From: an uncultured Pyrinomonadaceae bacterium
Lineage (GTDB): Bacteria; Acidobacteriota; Blastocatellia; Pyrinomonadales; Pyrinomonadaceae
Direction of reading: 5' to 3'
Assembly: GCA_902805935.1 (NCBI GenBank)
Contig: CADCUR010000002.1
Coordinates: forward strand, 1-44,881
DNA: 44,881 nucleotides
Shown piece by piece: positions 26,896 through 35,701 of the stretch. The translations under genes and the position numbers were made by a program. Every line of letters begins with the position of its first letter. Position 1 is the stretch's first letter. The notes below the pieces were generated by a model. It was not told where the DNA came from, searched no databases, and was given only the letters and a program-made list of their open reading frames with translations.

Positions 26896-27675
26896 TTACC
26901 ATTCGTAAATTTGCCCGACTTCAAAGATTTGCAAGTTTTCGATTTCTAATTCGCCGATTTGACGGACGACTTCATCACGATACATCGGTTTGATATTGAC
27001 GACGTAAATCGAACATTCTTCGCGTTTGAATTTCTCGAGTTCCTGCTTCAAAATTCGCGGCGTCAGATGATGAGCGGCGCGCGCCAATTCTTCGAGTTCG
27101 TTCGGCAAGGCGCACTCGATAAGCAACGCCGAGAGATTTTCTTCGGCGTTTAAAACACGCCAGAATTCGTCGGTTTCCGCCGTGTCGCCGCTGACGGCAA
27201 ACTTCATCTGATTATCTGAGACGACGAAGCCGACGCTCGAAACTTTGTGGTTGACGCGGATGGCTTTTAGGCGCAGATGTTTAACCGAAAACTCCTCGCC
27301 GACGGCAAACGGCTGGTATTTCATTACCGCTGTTCCGTTCGCGTTTTCGAGTTCGGAAAAACGCGGGTAGATTTCCCAGTTAAAAATGTCGCGCTCCAAT
27401 GTTTCGATAATTTCCGGCGCGGCGTGAACGCGAACGGGCGCCTCCAAACCCGAAAACAAATCGTCAATAAACAGCGGCAGTCCGGCGATGTGATCGAGAT
27501 GCGCGTGCGTTAGAACAACGTCGCGGATTTGTTTTTTCTGCGCCGCTGAAGCTGCCATCGCTAAACTTCCCGCGTCAATCGCTACGCAGTCGTCAACGAC
27601 GAAACACGATAGATGCTGGCGCGGCGAAGCCATTCCGTTTTCATCAAAAGTGCTGGGCAAAAGCTCAAGTTTCAT
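26896..27675 (-). CDS. MBL-fold metallohydrolase, class II cyclic-phosphodiesterase-like
   Basis: 259 residues. The metallo-beta-lactamase metal motif LTHAHLDHIAG has H57, H59, D61 and H62. Further ligand candidates are the Asp in AVSGDTAETDEFW and the His in AARAAHHLTP. The open-substrate layout, with HLSCFVVDD at the start and no lactamase-specific loops, resembles 3',5'-cyclic-nucleotide phosphodiesterase class II or RNase Z-like hydrolases. It is 19 bases downstream of an SDR gene in the same direction, so the two are probably one operon. The substrate is unknown; cyclic-nucleotide hydrolysis is a guess from motif layout. Confidence 0.82.
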   Translation of the reverse strand: MKLELLPSTFDENGMASPRQHLSCFVVDDCVAIDAGSLAMAASAAQKKQIRDVVLTHAHLDHIAGLPLFIDDLFSGLEAPVRVHAAPEIIETLERDIFNWEIYPRFSELENANGTAVMKYQPFAVGEEFSVKHLRLKAIRVNHKVSSVGFVVSDNQMKFAVSGDTAETDEFWRVLNAEENLSALLIECALPNELEELARAAHHLTPRILKQELEKFKREECSIYVVNIKPMYRDEVVRQIGELEIENLQIFEVGQIYEW

Positions 27676-27694
27676 CTGTCAACTCAGAGTCGAA

Positions 27695-28456
27695 TCACCT
27701 GGCGCAGGTTTGAGCGCGTCCGCCGTCAATCTCATAAGTCGCGCCGGTGATCCACGAAGCCTTTTCCGACGCGAGATAATAAATCAGCTCGGCGACTTCG
27801 ACGGGCGTGCCGACGCGCCCAATCGGATGCGTCGTTTTGGAACGCTCCAAAAAATTCAGGTAATCCTCGTCAGCCATTCCGCCGCGTTTGTGCAAAGCGG
27901 TGACGACGACGCCCGGATTGACCGCGTTGACGCGCACGCCCTTCGGCGCGAGTTCGAGCGCGGAACAGCGAGTCAATTGGTCAATCGCGGCTTTGGAAAC
28001 GCAGTAAGCCAAAACGTTCGGAAAAGCGCGCAGCCCGGCGACGCTCGAGACGTTGACGACGTTTCCCTTCGTCTTCTCCAAATGCGGCACGCATTTCTGC
28101 ATCATCGAAAAAACGGCGCGAAGATTGATGTTCATCATTTTGTCCCAATCTTCGAGCGCGGTGTTTTCAATAGAACCGTTCAAAATGATGCCCGCCGCAT
28201 TCACTAAAACGTCAATTTGACCGAAGGTTTCAATCGTCTCGTTGACGACTTTTTCGATTTGCGTTGCCTCAAGCACATCGGCGAGCTGGATTTTTAAAGT
28301 TCCGCCGGTCGTCTGAACCTCTTCGCGCAGAGATTTCAATTCCCTTTCGTTTCTGCCGAGCGCGACTACGCTCGCATCGTTTTCACCGAAAAGACGTGCC
28401 GCGGCGCGTCCGATGCCGCTGCTCGCGCCCGTGATAAGACAAACTTTTCCCTGCAT
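27695..28456 (-). CDS. SDR-family oxidoreductase
   Basis: 253 residues, classical short-chain dehydrogenase length. Nucleotide-binding TGASSGIG (9-16), NAAG (86-89), Ser in NVSS (137-138) and the catalytic YCVSK (Y151, K155) are all intact. The ALGRNERELK loop after beta-2 has a basic residue, suggesting NADP(H). The C-terminus WITGATYEIDGGRAQ is typical of the glucose-dehydrogenase/FabG-like group. It converts an alcohol/ketone pair; the substrate is not deducible. It precedes the MBL hydrolase by 19 bases. Confidence 0.9.
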   Translation of the reverse strand: MQGKVCLITGASSGIGRAAARLFGENDASVVALGRNERELKSLREEVQTTGGTLKIQLADVLEATQIEKVVNETIETFGQIDVLVNAAGIILNGSIENTALEDWDKMMNINLRAVFSMMQKCVPHLEKTKGNVVNVSSVAGLRAFPNVLAYCVSKAAIDQLTRCSALELAPKGVRVNAVNPGVVVTALHKRGGMADEDYLNFLERSKTTHPIGRVGTPVEVAELIYYLASEKASWITGATYEIDGGRAQTCAR

Positions 28457-28551
28457 AATTTTCGACTAGTTTTGAATCTTTCAAGCAGTTTAACACAAAA
28501 CCAGATTCGGCAGTCCAGCCGAGTTTTCCATAATTTTTTATGAACACGAAA

Positions 28552-28586
28552 CAAACAAAAAAGACAGTCAACGGTTGACTGTCTTT
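28552..28586 (-). terminator. Strong intrinsic terminator on the minus strand
   Basis: AAAGACAGTCAAC (28560-28572) and GTTGACTGTCTTT (28574-28586) are perfect inverses one base apart. On the minus strand they are followed by TTTTTTGTTTGT. It ends the 28645-28863 gene and insulates it from the SDR gene. Confidence 0.8.
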
Positions 28587-28644
28587 TAGTTATATTGCGA
28601 ATGCGGCAATTTGCCGCTTCGTCGCCGAAGTCTGTGTGAAAAAA

Positions 28645-28863
28645 TTACACGCCGTTGGTCTGCGGCTGATTGGTAAAGAATTTTTCAATCGCCTGTTTCG
28701 TTTCGTCGCGGCGGCGCTGCTGAAAATCGCTGACCCAATTGGTGACGGTCGAAACCATTTCACGAGCGGCTTGATTTTTCTTGATCTCGATTTTGATGGG
28801 AGCTTCGACTATTTCTTTGGCTTCGCCTTTTTTGATTACTTTTATCTTTGCTTTGGCTGTCAT
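28645..28863 (-). CDS. Small charged protein, unknown
   Basis: 72 residues: a Lys/Glu-rich beta-like N-terminus (MTAKAKIKVIKKGEAKEIVE), then a helical segment (NQAAREMVSTVTNWVSDFQQ) and a polar end. The ATG has GGAAAA upstream. A strong terminator follows, indicating its own transcription unit. No family is recognised. Confidence 0.65.
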   Translation of the reverse strand: MTAKAKIKVIKKGEAKEIVEAPIKIEIKKNQAAREMVSTVTNWVSDFQQRRRDETKQAIEKFFTNQPQTNGV

Positions 28864-29190
28864 TATTATATTTTCCTTTATGTATGATTCCGATGCTTGC
28901 GCGCAAGCATTTTTGATTTCCCGTTATCGCATTAGCAATTTCAATGCCAACATTCTGACAGTTGGAAAAATAATTTTCGCTTTTAATTTTTCCGAGCGAT
29001 TTTAACTTTGCAATCTGCCAAGCGATTGAGAAAAGTTTTGCGCTTTGCTAATTCTCTCAAACGCCTGAGCGAGAGGTTTTGTTCCAAGTATTTTCGCAAG
29101 TTGTTTATTTTCCCGTCTGCGGCAGCGAATTGTTCGCGTGCGCGAATCGGCGCGGCAGTCGGCACGACCGTTGCACAATCGAGATTCGTG
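28864..29190. other. Divergent intergenic region, no gene supported
   Basis: About 330 bases between divergent genes. The frame of the following gene is open back to 29008, but that stretch is basic, unlike a membrane protein start, and has no ribosome binding site. I see no recognisable promoter or repeat. Confidence 0.45.
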
Positions 29191-29967
29191 ATGAACGCTA
29201 TTGAGTTTTTTATAATTTATCTCGCCTGCGGCGCGCCGTTTGGGGTTTACTATTTTTTGCAGCATCGAAGCGGTTTCAATTCAAGACTGCTCTGGCTTAA
29301 AACGCTGATCAACTTTATTTTTTGGTTGCCCGCCGCTTTTTTATTTTTCAGCCGAAGCGCGGAATTGAAAAGTCCTTCATTATTTAACTTCAGTAATAAA
29401 ACATCCGGGGCAGACGCGAAACGAAATAATCTTCAATCAATCCAAAAGCAAATCGAAAAAATTTTTTTGGAAAGCGATTTGAAAATTTCCGTGTATGAAT
29501 TTCGTGAAACAATCGAGCGTTACGTCGGGCTGACTCTCGCCGATCAATCAAACGCCGCAGAAAGCCGCGTCGAGGACGAAGAGTTTCTCCGCGCCGCGCA
29601 AGCGAGTAACGTCGAACTCGGCGCGATTTGTCTTAACCGGCGCAACCGAAACAAACTTTCCTTACATCAAACCGAAGCGCGAAAAGATTTTTTATTTTTA
29701 ACCGATCAACTGTTAAAGTCCGGTTCGGATGAAAAAAATCTCGAACAATCGGCAATCAAACTGGTTTCGATTTTGAAGGATTTCGACGCGCAAAATGAAC
29801 TCGAAAAAATGTTTGCCCGTTCAGAACTCGTCGGCAAGCGGATCAATGTCGTAAAAACGGAGAATGAATTATGGAAACCAGAAGCACCCAAACCGTCGCC
29901 CGCCAAGCCAGCAGCCTATCCCTCGCCCGCGCTCAAAGCGATGCCGAGCTTGCGAAACAAAGATTAG
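29191..29967 (+). CDS. Membrane-anchored protein of unknown function
   Basis: 258 residues from ATG 29191, which begins a transmembrane segment (AIEFFIIYLACGAPFGVYYF). A second follows (TLINFIFWLPAAFLFF, about 38-55). The rest is soluble, helical and charged, ending in a Pro/Ala-rich tail (PEAPKPSPAKPAAYPSPALK). An in-frame start at 29008 would add an unrelated basic leader. The last 97 bases overlap the next gene in another frame; the Pro-rich tail lies exactly in this overlap. Function unknown. Confidence 0.7.
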   Translation: MNAIEFFIIYLACGAPFGVYYFLQHRSGFNSRLLWLKTLINFIFWLPAAFLFFSRSAELKSPSLFNFSNKTSGADAKRNNLQSIQKQIEKIFLESDLKISVYEFRETIERYVGLTLADQSNAAESRVEDEEFLRAAQASNVELGAICLNRRNRNKLSLHQTEARKDFLFLTDQLLKSGSDEKNLEQSAIKLVSILKDFDAQNELEKMFARSELVGKRINVVKTENELWKPEAPKPSPAKPAAYPSPALKAMPSLRNKD

Positions 29968-30542
29968 ACGCGCTGCTCGCCGCGAATGCCGAAACTGCCC
30001 GCGAGAAATCCGTCTATCGTTCGGAACGGGAAAAAACCGAAGCGGCGTTGATGAAAAATCCTTTATCGGTTGAAGCAGCTTACGCTTTTTTCGGACTGCT
30101 GCTCGGCACGTTTCCGCCGCTGGCGATGTTCGTACGGTTTTTCGCCGAGAAAGGAATTTTTCGTGGCGAGGATTTTTGGATCGTCGGCGTGCTTGCCGTC
30201 ATCAATCTAATCACGGCGATGGTCGGATTTTTTTCGGGCAGAGTTATCGGTCGAATCGTCTTTGAACTCGAAAAGTCTTCGTGGTCGTATATGCTTTCGG
30301 CTTTGCCGTTCATCGGAATTCTGTGGGGAATTCTGGCGGGCGGCGCGGGCGGCGTCATCATTTTCGTCATCGGTGCATTTTTCGGCGCGGCTCTCGGCGC
30401 GGCGGTCGGCAGCGTCGCTTTGCCTGCGTTTACCGTTTTTCACCGCCTTCTCAAACGAGGCGACGAACTTGACCGCAAACATTTTCTGCCGATTGCTTTC
30501 GGCATCACTTTTATCATTTCCGCTTTCATTCTCGGTTTATAA
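29871..30542 (+). CDS. Polytopic membrane protein of unknown function
   Basis: 223 residues. The N-terminal 65 residues form a charged helix (ARAQSDAELAKQRLDALLAA). Five or so transmembrane segments follow, including YAFFGLLLGTFPPLAMFVRF, a Gly-rich pair (GILAGGAGGVIIFVIGAFFG and ALGAAVGSVALP) and a final hydrophobic end FIISAFILGL. The ATG at 29871 has GGAG nearby and lies inside the previous gene, so translation is coupled. No family name can be given. Confidence 0.78.
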   Translation: METRSTQTVARQASSLSLARAQSDAELAKQRLDALLAANAETAREKSVYRSEREKTEAALMKNPLSVEAAYAFFGLLLGTFPPLAMFVRFFAEKGIFRGEDFWIVGVLAVINLITAMVGFFSGRVIGRIVFELEKSSWSYMLSALPFIGILWGILAGGAGGVIIFVIGAFFGAALGAAVGSVALPAFTVFHRLLKRGDELDRKHFLPIAFGITFIISAFILGL

Positions 30543-30736
30543 TTTGTAAATTCGAGCATTTTATTTAAAAGGCAAAAAAGACGGATCAAAATCGAAATCA
30601 GCAGAAATATATTACGCAGAAGCCTTCAACCGTTCAGAAACAATTCTTCCCTGAGCGCGCGAATCGGCGACCGATAAATTTACGAAAATAATCGGGCTTT
30701 ACTTTTTCAAACGTTTCGGGCTAAAACAAAACGTAA
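30543..30736. other. Intergenic region upstream of the histidine kinase
   Basis: About 195 bases. No hairpin, repeat or promoter stands out. Confidence 0.4.
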
Positions 30737-32518
30737 ATGCTCGTCCTTCTTCATCTATTCGCGTTGTTTCTGTTGGTTTCGCTCGGATTCTACGTTTTCG
30801 TCGCCAATCCGCGCAATCGCGCTCATCAAACTTTCGCCGCCTTCATCACTTTTCTCGCGCTGTGGACGATCAAGGATTTGATTTTTTGGAATTTCCGCGA
30901 GGGCGGCAATCTCTCATCCGACTGGTGGGCTTCGGCGAGTTTTATCATCGCGCTTTTGATGCAGTGCGCGCTGGTCGTCTTCGCCTGGGTGTTTCCCGAA
31001 AACTCGCGCACGCCGCGCGGCAAAGCCGCCGTTCTTTTCGCGCCAGGCATCGTTTTAATTCCCACCGCTGCGTTCGGACTGTTGTGGCGGCGAGTCGGAT
31101 TTGAAAACAATCAATTCGAGATTGATCTTGCGCCGCTTGCCTACGTCTTTGTCGGTTACGTTTATTTTGTTTTCGCCTACGGCGCAATCATTCTTTACCG
31201 AAAATACGGAAAATATCGAGGCACGCAAAAAGGTCAGCAAATCGGCGCCGTTTTGTGGGCAGTCGGCATCACCGGCGTTTTGAAAACGCTGGCGAATATC
31301 GTGCTGCCGTTTTGGGGCGTTTACGATTTTCTGCCGTTCAGCGCGATATTCGTTTTGCCCGGCGTTTTGATTTACGCCTACGCCATTTCCAATTTCCAAC
31401 TTTTTTCCTTGCAGAGTGCGCTCGATCAATTCCGACTTTTTCCGATTGCTTACAAAATCGCTTTGACCATCGCCACCGTTGCGATTATGAGTTTCATCAT
31501 TTTTCAAATCCCGATTGTCTGGTGGGCTTTCCGCGACGGAATGACGTTTGATGCGTGGCGCAAATATTTGGTCTTTAGCGTCGTCTCGGCGCTCGTGCCG
31601 AATCTCGTTCTCGTGCTTTTAATCGTGCGCACGTTTTCGCGCCCGATTGGTCGCATTACGGTCGCCGCCGTGCAGGTGACGAACGGCGAATACGGAACCG
31701 AAGTGGATTTGCGCAAAAGCAACGACGAAATCGGTCTGCTCGCCGAATCGTTTAACGAGATGAGCCGAAAAATGGCGAGCGACATCGAACAACTCAGGCA
31801 ATTGAACGAACAGTTGATTCGCACGGAAAAGCTCGCCGCGATGGGAACGCTCGCCGCCGGAGTCGCGCACGAAGTCAACAATCCGCTCGCCTCGATTTCG
31901 TCTTTGATTCAGATGATGCAGGCAAATAAAAATCTGGACGCGGAAAATTCGGAAAAACTCAAACTGATTTCCGCACAGATAAGCCGCATCACGCAAGTGA
32001 CAAAAGATATGATGGATTTTGCGCGCGTGCGTCCTGCCGCTCAGAGCGCAGTTAATATCAATGCCGTAATCGAAACGAGCTTGCGGCTAGCGAGCTTTGA
32101 TAAATCGTTTCAAAATCTTCGTCTGAAAAAAACGTTGACGACGAATCTGCCGGAGATTTCGGCGGACAACGACCAATTGCAGCAGGTTTTTCTCAATCTT
32201 TTCCTTAACGCGCGCGACGCCATGCCCGGCGGCGGCGAGTTGTTAATCAAAACTTTTAACTCGAACAACGAAATTGTAATCGAAATCGCCGACAGCGGCA
32301 CGGGCATTGACCCCGGCAATCTCAAACAAATTTTCGACCCGTTTTTTACGACCAAACAAACCGGTAAAGGAACGGGTTTAGGTTTGGCGGTCTGTTACGG
32401 AATCGTCACGGCGCACGGCGGCAAAATCGAAGTCGCGCCAAACGGCGAAAGCGGAACGACATTTTCCGTCGTTTTGCCAGTCAACGGAAAAAGCGACAAT
32501 GAGACGGCGAGACGTTGA
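30737..32518 (+). CDS. Membrane sensor histidine kinase, NtrB-like catalytic core
   Basis: 593 residues. About eight N-terminal transmembrane segments (residues 1-300) form a 7TM-type sensor, then a HAMP-like linker ([43 protein letters not shown]). HisKA has the H-box [16 protein letters not shown] with the phospho-accepting H378. The HATPase has the N-box [14 protein letters not shown] (about 483-496), G1 [12 protein letters not shown]-box FDPFFTTK and G2 [14 protein letters not shown]. All key residues are present, so it should be active. No response regulator is adjacent: an orphan kinase. The final NETARR and the stop codon are written by an inverted repeat element. The signal sensed is unknown. 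Confidence 0.93.
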   Translation: MLVLLHLFALFLLVSLGFYVFVANPRNRAHQTFAAFITFLALWTIKDLIFWNFREGGNLSSDWWASASFIIALLMQCALVVFAWVFPENSRTPRGKAAVLFAPGIVLIPTAAFGLLWRRVGFENNQFEIDLAPLAYVFVGYVYFVFAYGAIILYRKYGKYRGTQKGQQIGAVLWAVGITGVLKTLANIVLPFWGVYDFLPFSAIFVLPGVLIYAYAISNFQLFSLQSALDQFRLFPIAYKIALTIATVAIMSFIIFQIPIVWWAFRDGMTFDAWRKYLVFSVVSALVPNLVLVLLIVRTFSRPIGRITVAAVQVTNGEYGTEVDLRKSNDEIGLLAESFNEMSRKMASDIEQLRQLNEQLIRTEKLAAMGTLAAGVAHEVNNPLASISSLIQMMQANKNLDAENSEKLKLISAQISRITQVTKDMMDFARVRPAAQSAVNINAVIETSLRLASFDKSFQNLRLKKTLTTNLPEISADNDQLQQVFLNLFLNARDAMPGGGELLIKTFNSNNEIVIEIADSGTGIDPGNLKQIFDPFFTTKQTGKGTGLGLAVCYGIVTAHGGKIEVAPNGESGTTFSVVLPVNGKSDNETARR

Positions 32519-32584
32519 GACGATGAGACAAAAGAACAATAGCGCTGCAAAGTCTCGTATTGTCTAATCGTCTCAGTGTCTCGC
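32507..32584. repeat. Inverted GAGACG-type element overlapping the kinase stop codon
   Basis: The left arm 32507-32530 (GCGAGACGTTGAGACGATGA...) and the right arm 32561-32584 are inverses with about three mismatches in 24. Each arm consists of drifting GAGACGN units of 7-8 bases. The TGA stop of the histidine kinase (32516-32518) lies within the left arm. Confidence 0.8.
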
Positions 32585-32671
32585 TTTTGCGCCGGAATTC
32601 TTGACACGCGTCGCCGTTTCGTTGCAACTTAGATACACACTTCTTTTCTGACTTTAAGAGGAAAACCAAAA

Positions 32672-33997
32672 ATGAAAAAATATCTGATTTATATCGGCTT
32701 GTTTCTGTTGTGTTTCAATTCAACCGACGCGCAGGAAAAACCGACGGCTTTTATCAATGCCAGAATCGTTCCGATTGTCGGGCAGCCAATTGAGCAAGGC
32801 ATTCTCCTCGTTCAAAACGGCAAAATCACGGCAGTCGGCGACGCCAGAACCGTTCGGCTGTCGTCGGACGTGGTAACGATTGACGCGCAGGGCAAAACGA
32901 TTATGCCCGGTCTGGTTGATTCGCACAGTCACATCGGCGAAGGCGCAGGCGCGGACGGCTCGGCGCCGATTCAGCCGGAAGTTCGTCTGCTCGATTCGGT
33001 CAACGTTCGCGCTTCGAGTTTGCAGCGCGCTCAAGCGGGCGGCATTACGACCGTTAATGTGATGCCCGGCTCAGGTCATCTGAACAGCGGACAGACGCTT
33101 TATTTAAAGTTGCGCGACGGCGCGAACGCGATTGAAGACCTTTTGATTTATGACCGAAACGGCGTTTACGCGGGCGGAATTAAATTCGCCAACGGCACGA
33201 ATCCGCTGCGCACGGGCGGCGGAAATTTTCCCGGCACGCGCTCGAAATCCGCCGCGCTCGTCCGCGAACAATTTTTAAAGGCGCAGGATTACCGCGAAAA
33301 AGTCCGCCGCGCCGGAACTGATAAATCGAAATTGCCGCCGCGCGATTTGGCGATGGAAGCGCTCGTCGAAGCGCTCGACGGCAAAAGGGTCGTGCATTTC
33401 CACACGCACCGGCACGACGACATTATGACGGTTCTGCGCCTGCAAAAAGAATTCGGTTTCAAAGTCGTTCTCCAGCACGTCTCCGAAGCGTGGAAAGTCG
33501 CCGACGAAATCGCGCGCGCCAAAGTTTCCTCTTCGGTAATTTTGATTGACAGTCCGGGCGGCAAACTCGAAACGCTCGATGTCAGTTATACGAACGGCGC
33601 GGCGCTCGAAAAGGCGGGCGCGCTCGTCGGCTTTCACACCGACGACTACATCACCGATTCGCGCCATTTTCTGCGCTCGGCGGGACTCGCCGTGCGCGCC
33701 GGAATGTCGAGGGAAAAAGCTCTCTACGGAATGACGATGGCGAACGCGATTATGCTCGATTTGCAAACGCGCGTCGGCTCGTTAGAGGTCGGCAAAGATG
33801 CAGATTTTATCGTTTTATCCGGCGACCCGTTCAGTGTTTATACTAAAGTTTTGGAAACGTGGATTGAAGGCAAACGGGTTTTCGACCGCTCGGACGCGAA
33901 AGATTTGCTGATTGCAACGGGCGGCTACGGCGCGAGCAGCGATAAAGAAATTCACATTGATTGTTTCGACGACGATTTGGGAGGACAACAAAAATGA
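32672..33997 (+). CDS. Exported amidohydrolase with intact metal site
   Basis: 441 residues with a signal peptide (KKYLIYIGLFLLCFNSTDAQ). It is an amidohydrolase-superfamily TIM barrel of the imidazolonepropionase-like group. The HxH motif is in DSHSHIG (H85, H87), a His cluster in HFHTHRHDD (242-248), LQHVSEAW gives H269, and GFHTDDY gives H322 with catalytic Asp at 324/325. The flanking small beta-domain reads FINARIVPIVGQPIEQGILLVQNGKI and ends VGSLEVGKDADFIVLSGDP. It probably cleaves an amide or peptide-like bond in the periplasm; the substrate is unknown. Its stop overlaps the start of a paralogue (ATGA), so the two products are coupled and may form a heteromer. Confidence 0.9.
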   Translation: MKKYLIYIGLFLLCFNSTDAQEKPTAFINARIVPIVGQPIEQGILLVQNGKITAVGDARTVRLSSDVVTIDAQGKTIMPGLVDSHSHIGEGAGADGSAPIQPEVRLLDSVNVRASSLQRAQAGGITTVNVMPGSGHLNSGQTLYLKLRDGANAIEDLLIYDRNGVYAGGIKFANGTNPLRTGGGNFPGTRSKSAALVREQFLKAQDYREKVRRAGTDKSKLPPRDLAMEALVEALDGKRVVHFHTHRHDDIMTVLRLQKEFGFKVVLQHVSEAWKVADEIARAKVSSSVILIDSPGGKLETLDVSYTNGAALEKAGALVGFHTDDYITDSRHFLRSAGLAVRAGMSREKALYGMTMANAIMLDLQTRVGSLEVGKDADFIVLSGDPFSVYTKVLETWIEGKRVFDRSDAKDLLIATGGYGASSDKEIHIDCFDDDLGGQQK

Positions 33998-35283
33998 ATT
34001 ACGAATTACGAATTACGAATTATGAATTAATCGGCGTGAATCTGCGTTCAGCAGCAGTTAAATTATTTTTGCTTGTTTTCGTCATTGCTTTAGTTTTTCT
34101 TTCGTCTTTCTCAACAATTCAGGCGCAGATTGCCGTCAAAGGCGAAACCGTGTGGACGATGGCGAGCGAACAGCCGTTGGCGAACGGCGTGGTTTTAATT
34201 AAAGACGGCAAAATCGAAGCTGTCGGCGCGGCAACGCAAATCAAAATCCCCAATAATTACCGCGTGATAAACGCGAAAGTCGTCACGCCCGGTTTGATTG
34301 ACGCGCGTACGGTTATCGGTCTGGCGGGTTATATGAATCAGCCGCACGACCAGATGGCGCTCGACGCTTCCTCGCCGATGCAGCCGGAACTGCGCGCCAT
34401 TGATTCGTATAACCCGCAAGAAAGATTAATCGAATGGGTGCGAGAATTCGGCGTGACGACGATTCACACCGGACACGCGCCGGGCGCGCTCGTTTCCGGT
34501 CAAACGATGATTGCCAAAACGTTCGGCAAAACGGCGGACGCGGCGGCGATTCTTCCGACGGCGATGATTGCCGTCACTATCGGCGACAGCGCAAATGCCG
34601 GCGGCGGACGCGCGCCCGGCACGCGCGCCAAACAAGCCGCGATGCTGCGCGCCGAATTAATCAAAGCGTCGGAAGCCGTCCGCAAACAAGACGCGGATAA
34701 AAAATCCGACCAGAAACCGCCGGGCGAACTGCGCGGCGAAATGATGCAGCGCGTCGTCCGCCGCGAGATTCCGCTGCTCGTCACGGCGCATCGCGCACAA
34801 GACATAATGACCGCTCTCAGAATCGCTAAGGAATTTAACATCCGAATCGTTTTCGACGGCGCCGCGGAAGCATTTGTGGTGACGGACGAAATCAAAGCGT
34901 CGGGCTTCCCGGTCATCATTCACCCGACGATGTATCGCGCGGGCGGCGAAATGGAGAGCCTTGCGATGACGACCGCTGCCAAACTCAAAGCGGCGGGAAT
35001 CACGGTTGCGTTGCAAAGCGGTTATGAAAGCTACGTGCCGAAAACGCGCGTCGTGCTTTTTGAAGCCGGCGTCGCGGCGGCAAACGGGCTTTCGATGCGC
35101 GACGCTTTGGCGACAATCACGATTGACGCGGCGAAAATTTTAGGTCTTGACAGCCGTATCGGTTCGCTCGTTAAAGGTAAAGACGCGGATTTGGCGATGT
35201 ATGACGGCGATCCGTTTGAATACACGACGCACTGCACGGGAACAATAATCAACGGGCAAGTCGTGAGCGAAGTAACCAGGTAA
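33994..35283 (+). CDS. Exported amidohydrolase paralogue lacking metal ligands (probable pseudoenzyme)
   Basis: 429 residues from the ATG overlapping the upstream stop; a hydrophobic signal (KLFLLVFVIALVFLSSFSTIQAQ) follows. The scaffold matches its neighbour throughout (PGLID, GTRAKQAAMLR, QDIMTALRIAKEF, IGSLVKGKDADLAMYDGDPFEY). Aligned by eye, however, HxH becomes RTV (105-107, in DARTVIG), LQH becomes FDG and FHTDD becomes LQSGY. Only one His of the central cluster remains (TAHRAQDI). It should not bind the binuclear metal site, so a regulatory or structural partner role is inferred. The first residues, MNYELRITNYELIG, are written by a heptamer array, so the native start might be the later GTG in GVNLRSAAVKLF. 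Confidence 0.88.
   Translation: MNYELRITNYELIGVNLRSAAVKLFLLVFVIALVFLSSFSTIQAQIAVKGETVWTMASEQPLANGVVLIKDGKIEAVGAATQIKIPNNYRVINAKVVTPGLIDARTVIGLAGYMNQPHDQMALDASSPMQPELRAIDSYNPQERLIEWVREFGVTTIHTGHAPGALVSGQTMIAKTFGKTADAAAILPTAMIAVTIGDSANAGGGRAPGTRAKQAAMLRAELIKASEAVRKQDADKKSDQKPPGELRGEMMQRVVRREIPLLVTAHRAQDIMTALRIAKEFNIRIVFDGAAEAFVVTDEIKASGFPVIIHPTMYRAGGEMESLAMTTAAKLKAAGITVALQSGYESYVPKTRVVLFEAGVAAANGLSMRDALATITIDAAKILGLDSRIGSLVKGKDADLAMYDGDPFEYTTHCTGTIINGQVVSEVTR
33996..34030 (+). repeat. (GAATTAC) heptamer array at a gene start
   Basis: Three exact GAATTAC units, then GAATTAT and GAATTAA, run head to tail. The array begins with the G of the ATG and encodes the first dozen residues of the second amidohydrolase. 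Confidence 0.9.
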
Positions 35284-35348
35284 GGCAGAAGCCCGCACGA
35301 AGTAAAGCCGTAAAATGTGCGTCCTTAACTTCGTGCGGGCTTCTGCCT
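35283..35348. repeat. REP-like perfect 21-bp inverted repeat
   Basis: The arms 35283-35303 (GGCAGAAGCCCGCACGAAGT preceded by A) and 35328-35348 are perfect inverses around a 25-base or so loop. It starts on the last base of the upstream stop codon. It may terminate transcription or stabilise the 3' end, and resembles REP sequences mobilised by Y1-type transposases. No such transposase is in the window. Confidence 0.85.
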
Positions 35349-35367
35349 CGAAAAGCACACTCAAAGA

Positions 35368-35637
35368 ATGAATTGTATTGCGTGCGGCAGCACAAACATT
35401 ATCGAAGGGAAAATTCTCGACGAAGCGGGCGGAACGAAATTCACTTTCAAACCGCTCGACGTTTCGATGTGGAAAGCCGTCTTCGGCATCGGCGTGCGAA
35501 AAATCTCCGCCGCGGCTTGCGTTCGCTGCGGGCATCTGCAAATGAACGTAAATTTTTCTGATGAAGACAAACAGCATCACTTAAAATTTGAAGGCGAGCA
35601 GCCGGATTTGTTAAAACGCATCGAATCCGAATCTTAA
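35368..35637 (+). CDS. Small zinc-ribbon protein
   Basis: 89 residues. MNCIACGS (C3, C6) and ACVRCGHLQ (C51, C54) form a split four-cysteine zinc ribbon around a beta-rich middle (GTKFTFKPLDVSMWKAVFGIGV). The tail is acidic. It lies alone between two inverted-repeat elements. It may be a nucleic-acid or metal-binding accessory protein; no function is assigned. Confidence 0.75.
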   Translation: MNCIACGSTNIIEGKILDEAGGTKFTFKPLDVSMWKAVFGIGVRKISAAACVRCGHLQMNVNFSDEDKQHHLKFEGEQPDLLKRIESES

Positions 35638-35639
35638 AC

Positions 35640-35692
35640 GAACCGCCGTTATCGCGGGCAACCGCTTCCTGCCGCCCGCGATGACGGCGTTC
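35640..35692. repeat. Imperfect inverted repeat before the S10 peptidase
   Basis: GAACCGCCGTTATCGCGGGC (35640-35659) is matched by the inverse of GCCCGCGATGACGGCGTTC (35674-35692) with one indel and one mismatch. An in-frame ATG at 35681 lies inside the right arm, which argues for the later start at 35702. Confidence 0.65.
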
Positions 35693-35701
35693 CATAAAAT
35701 T

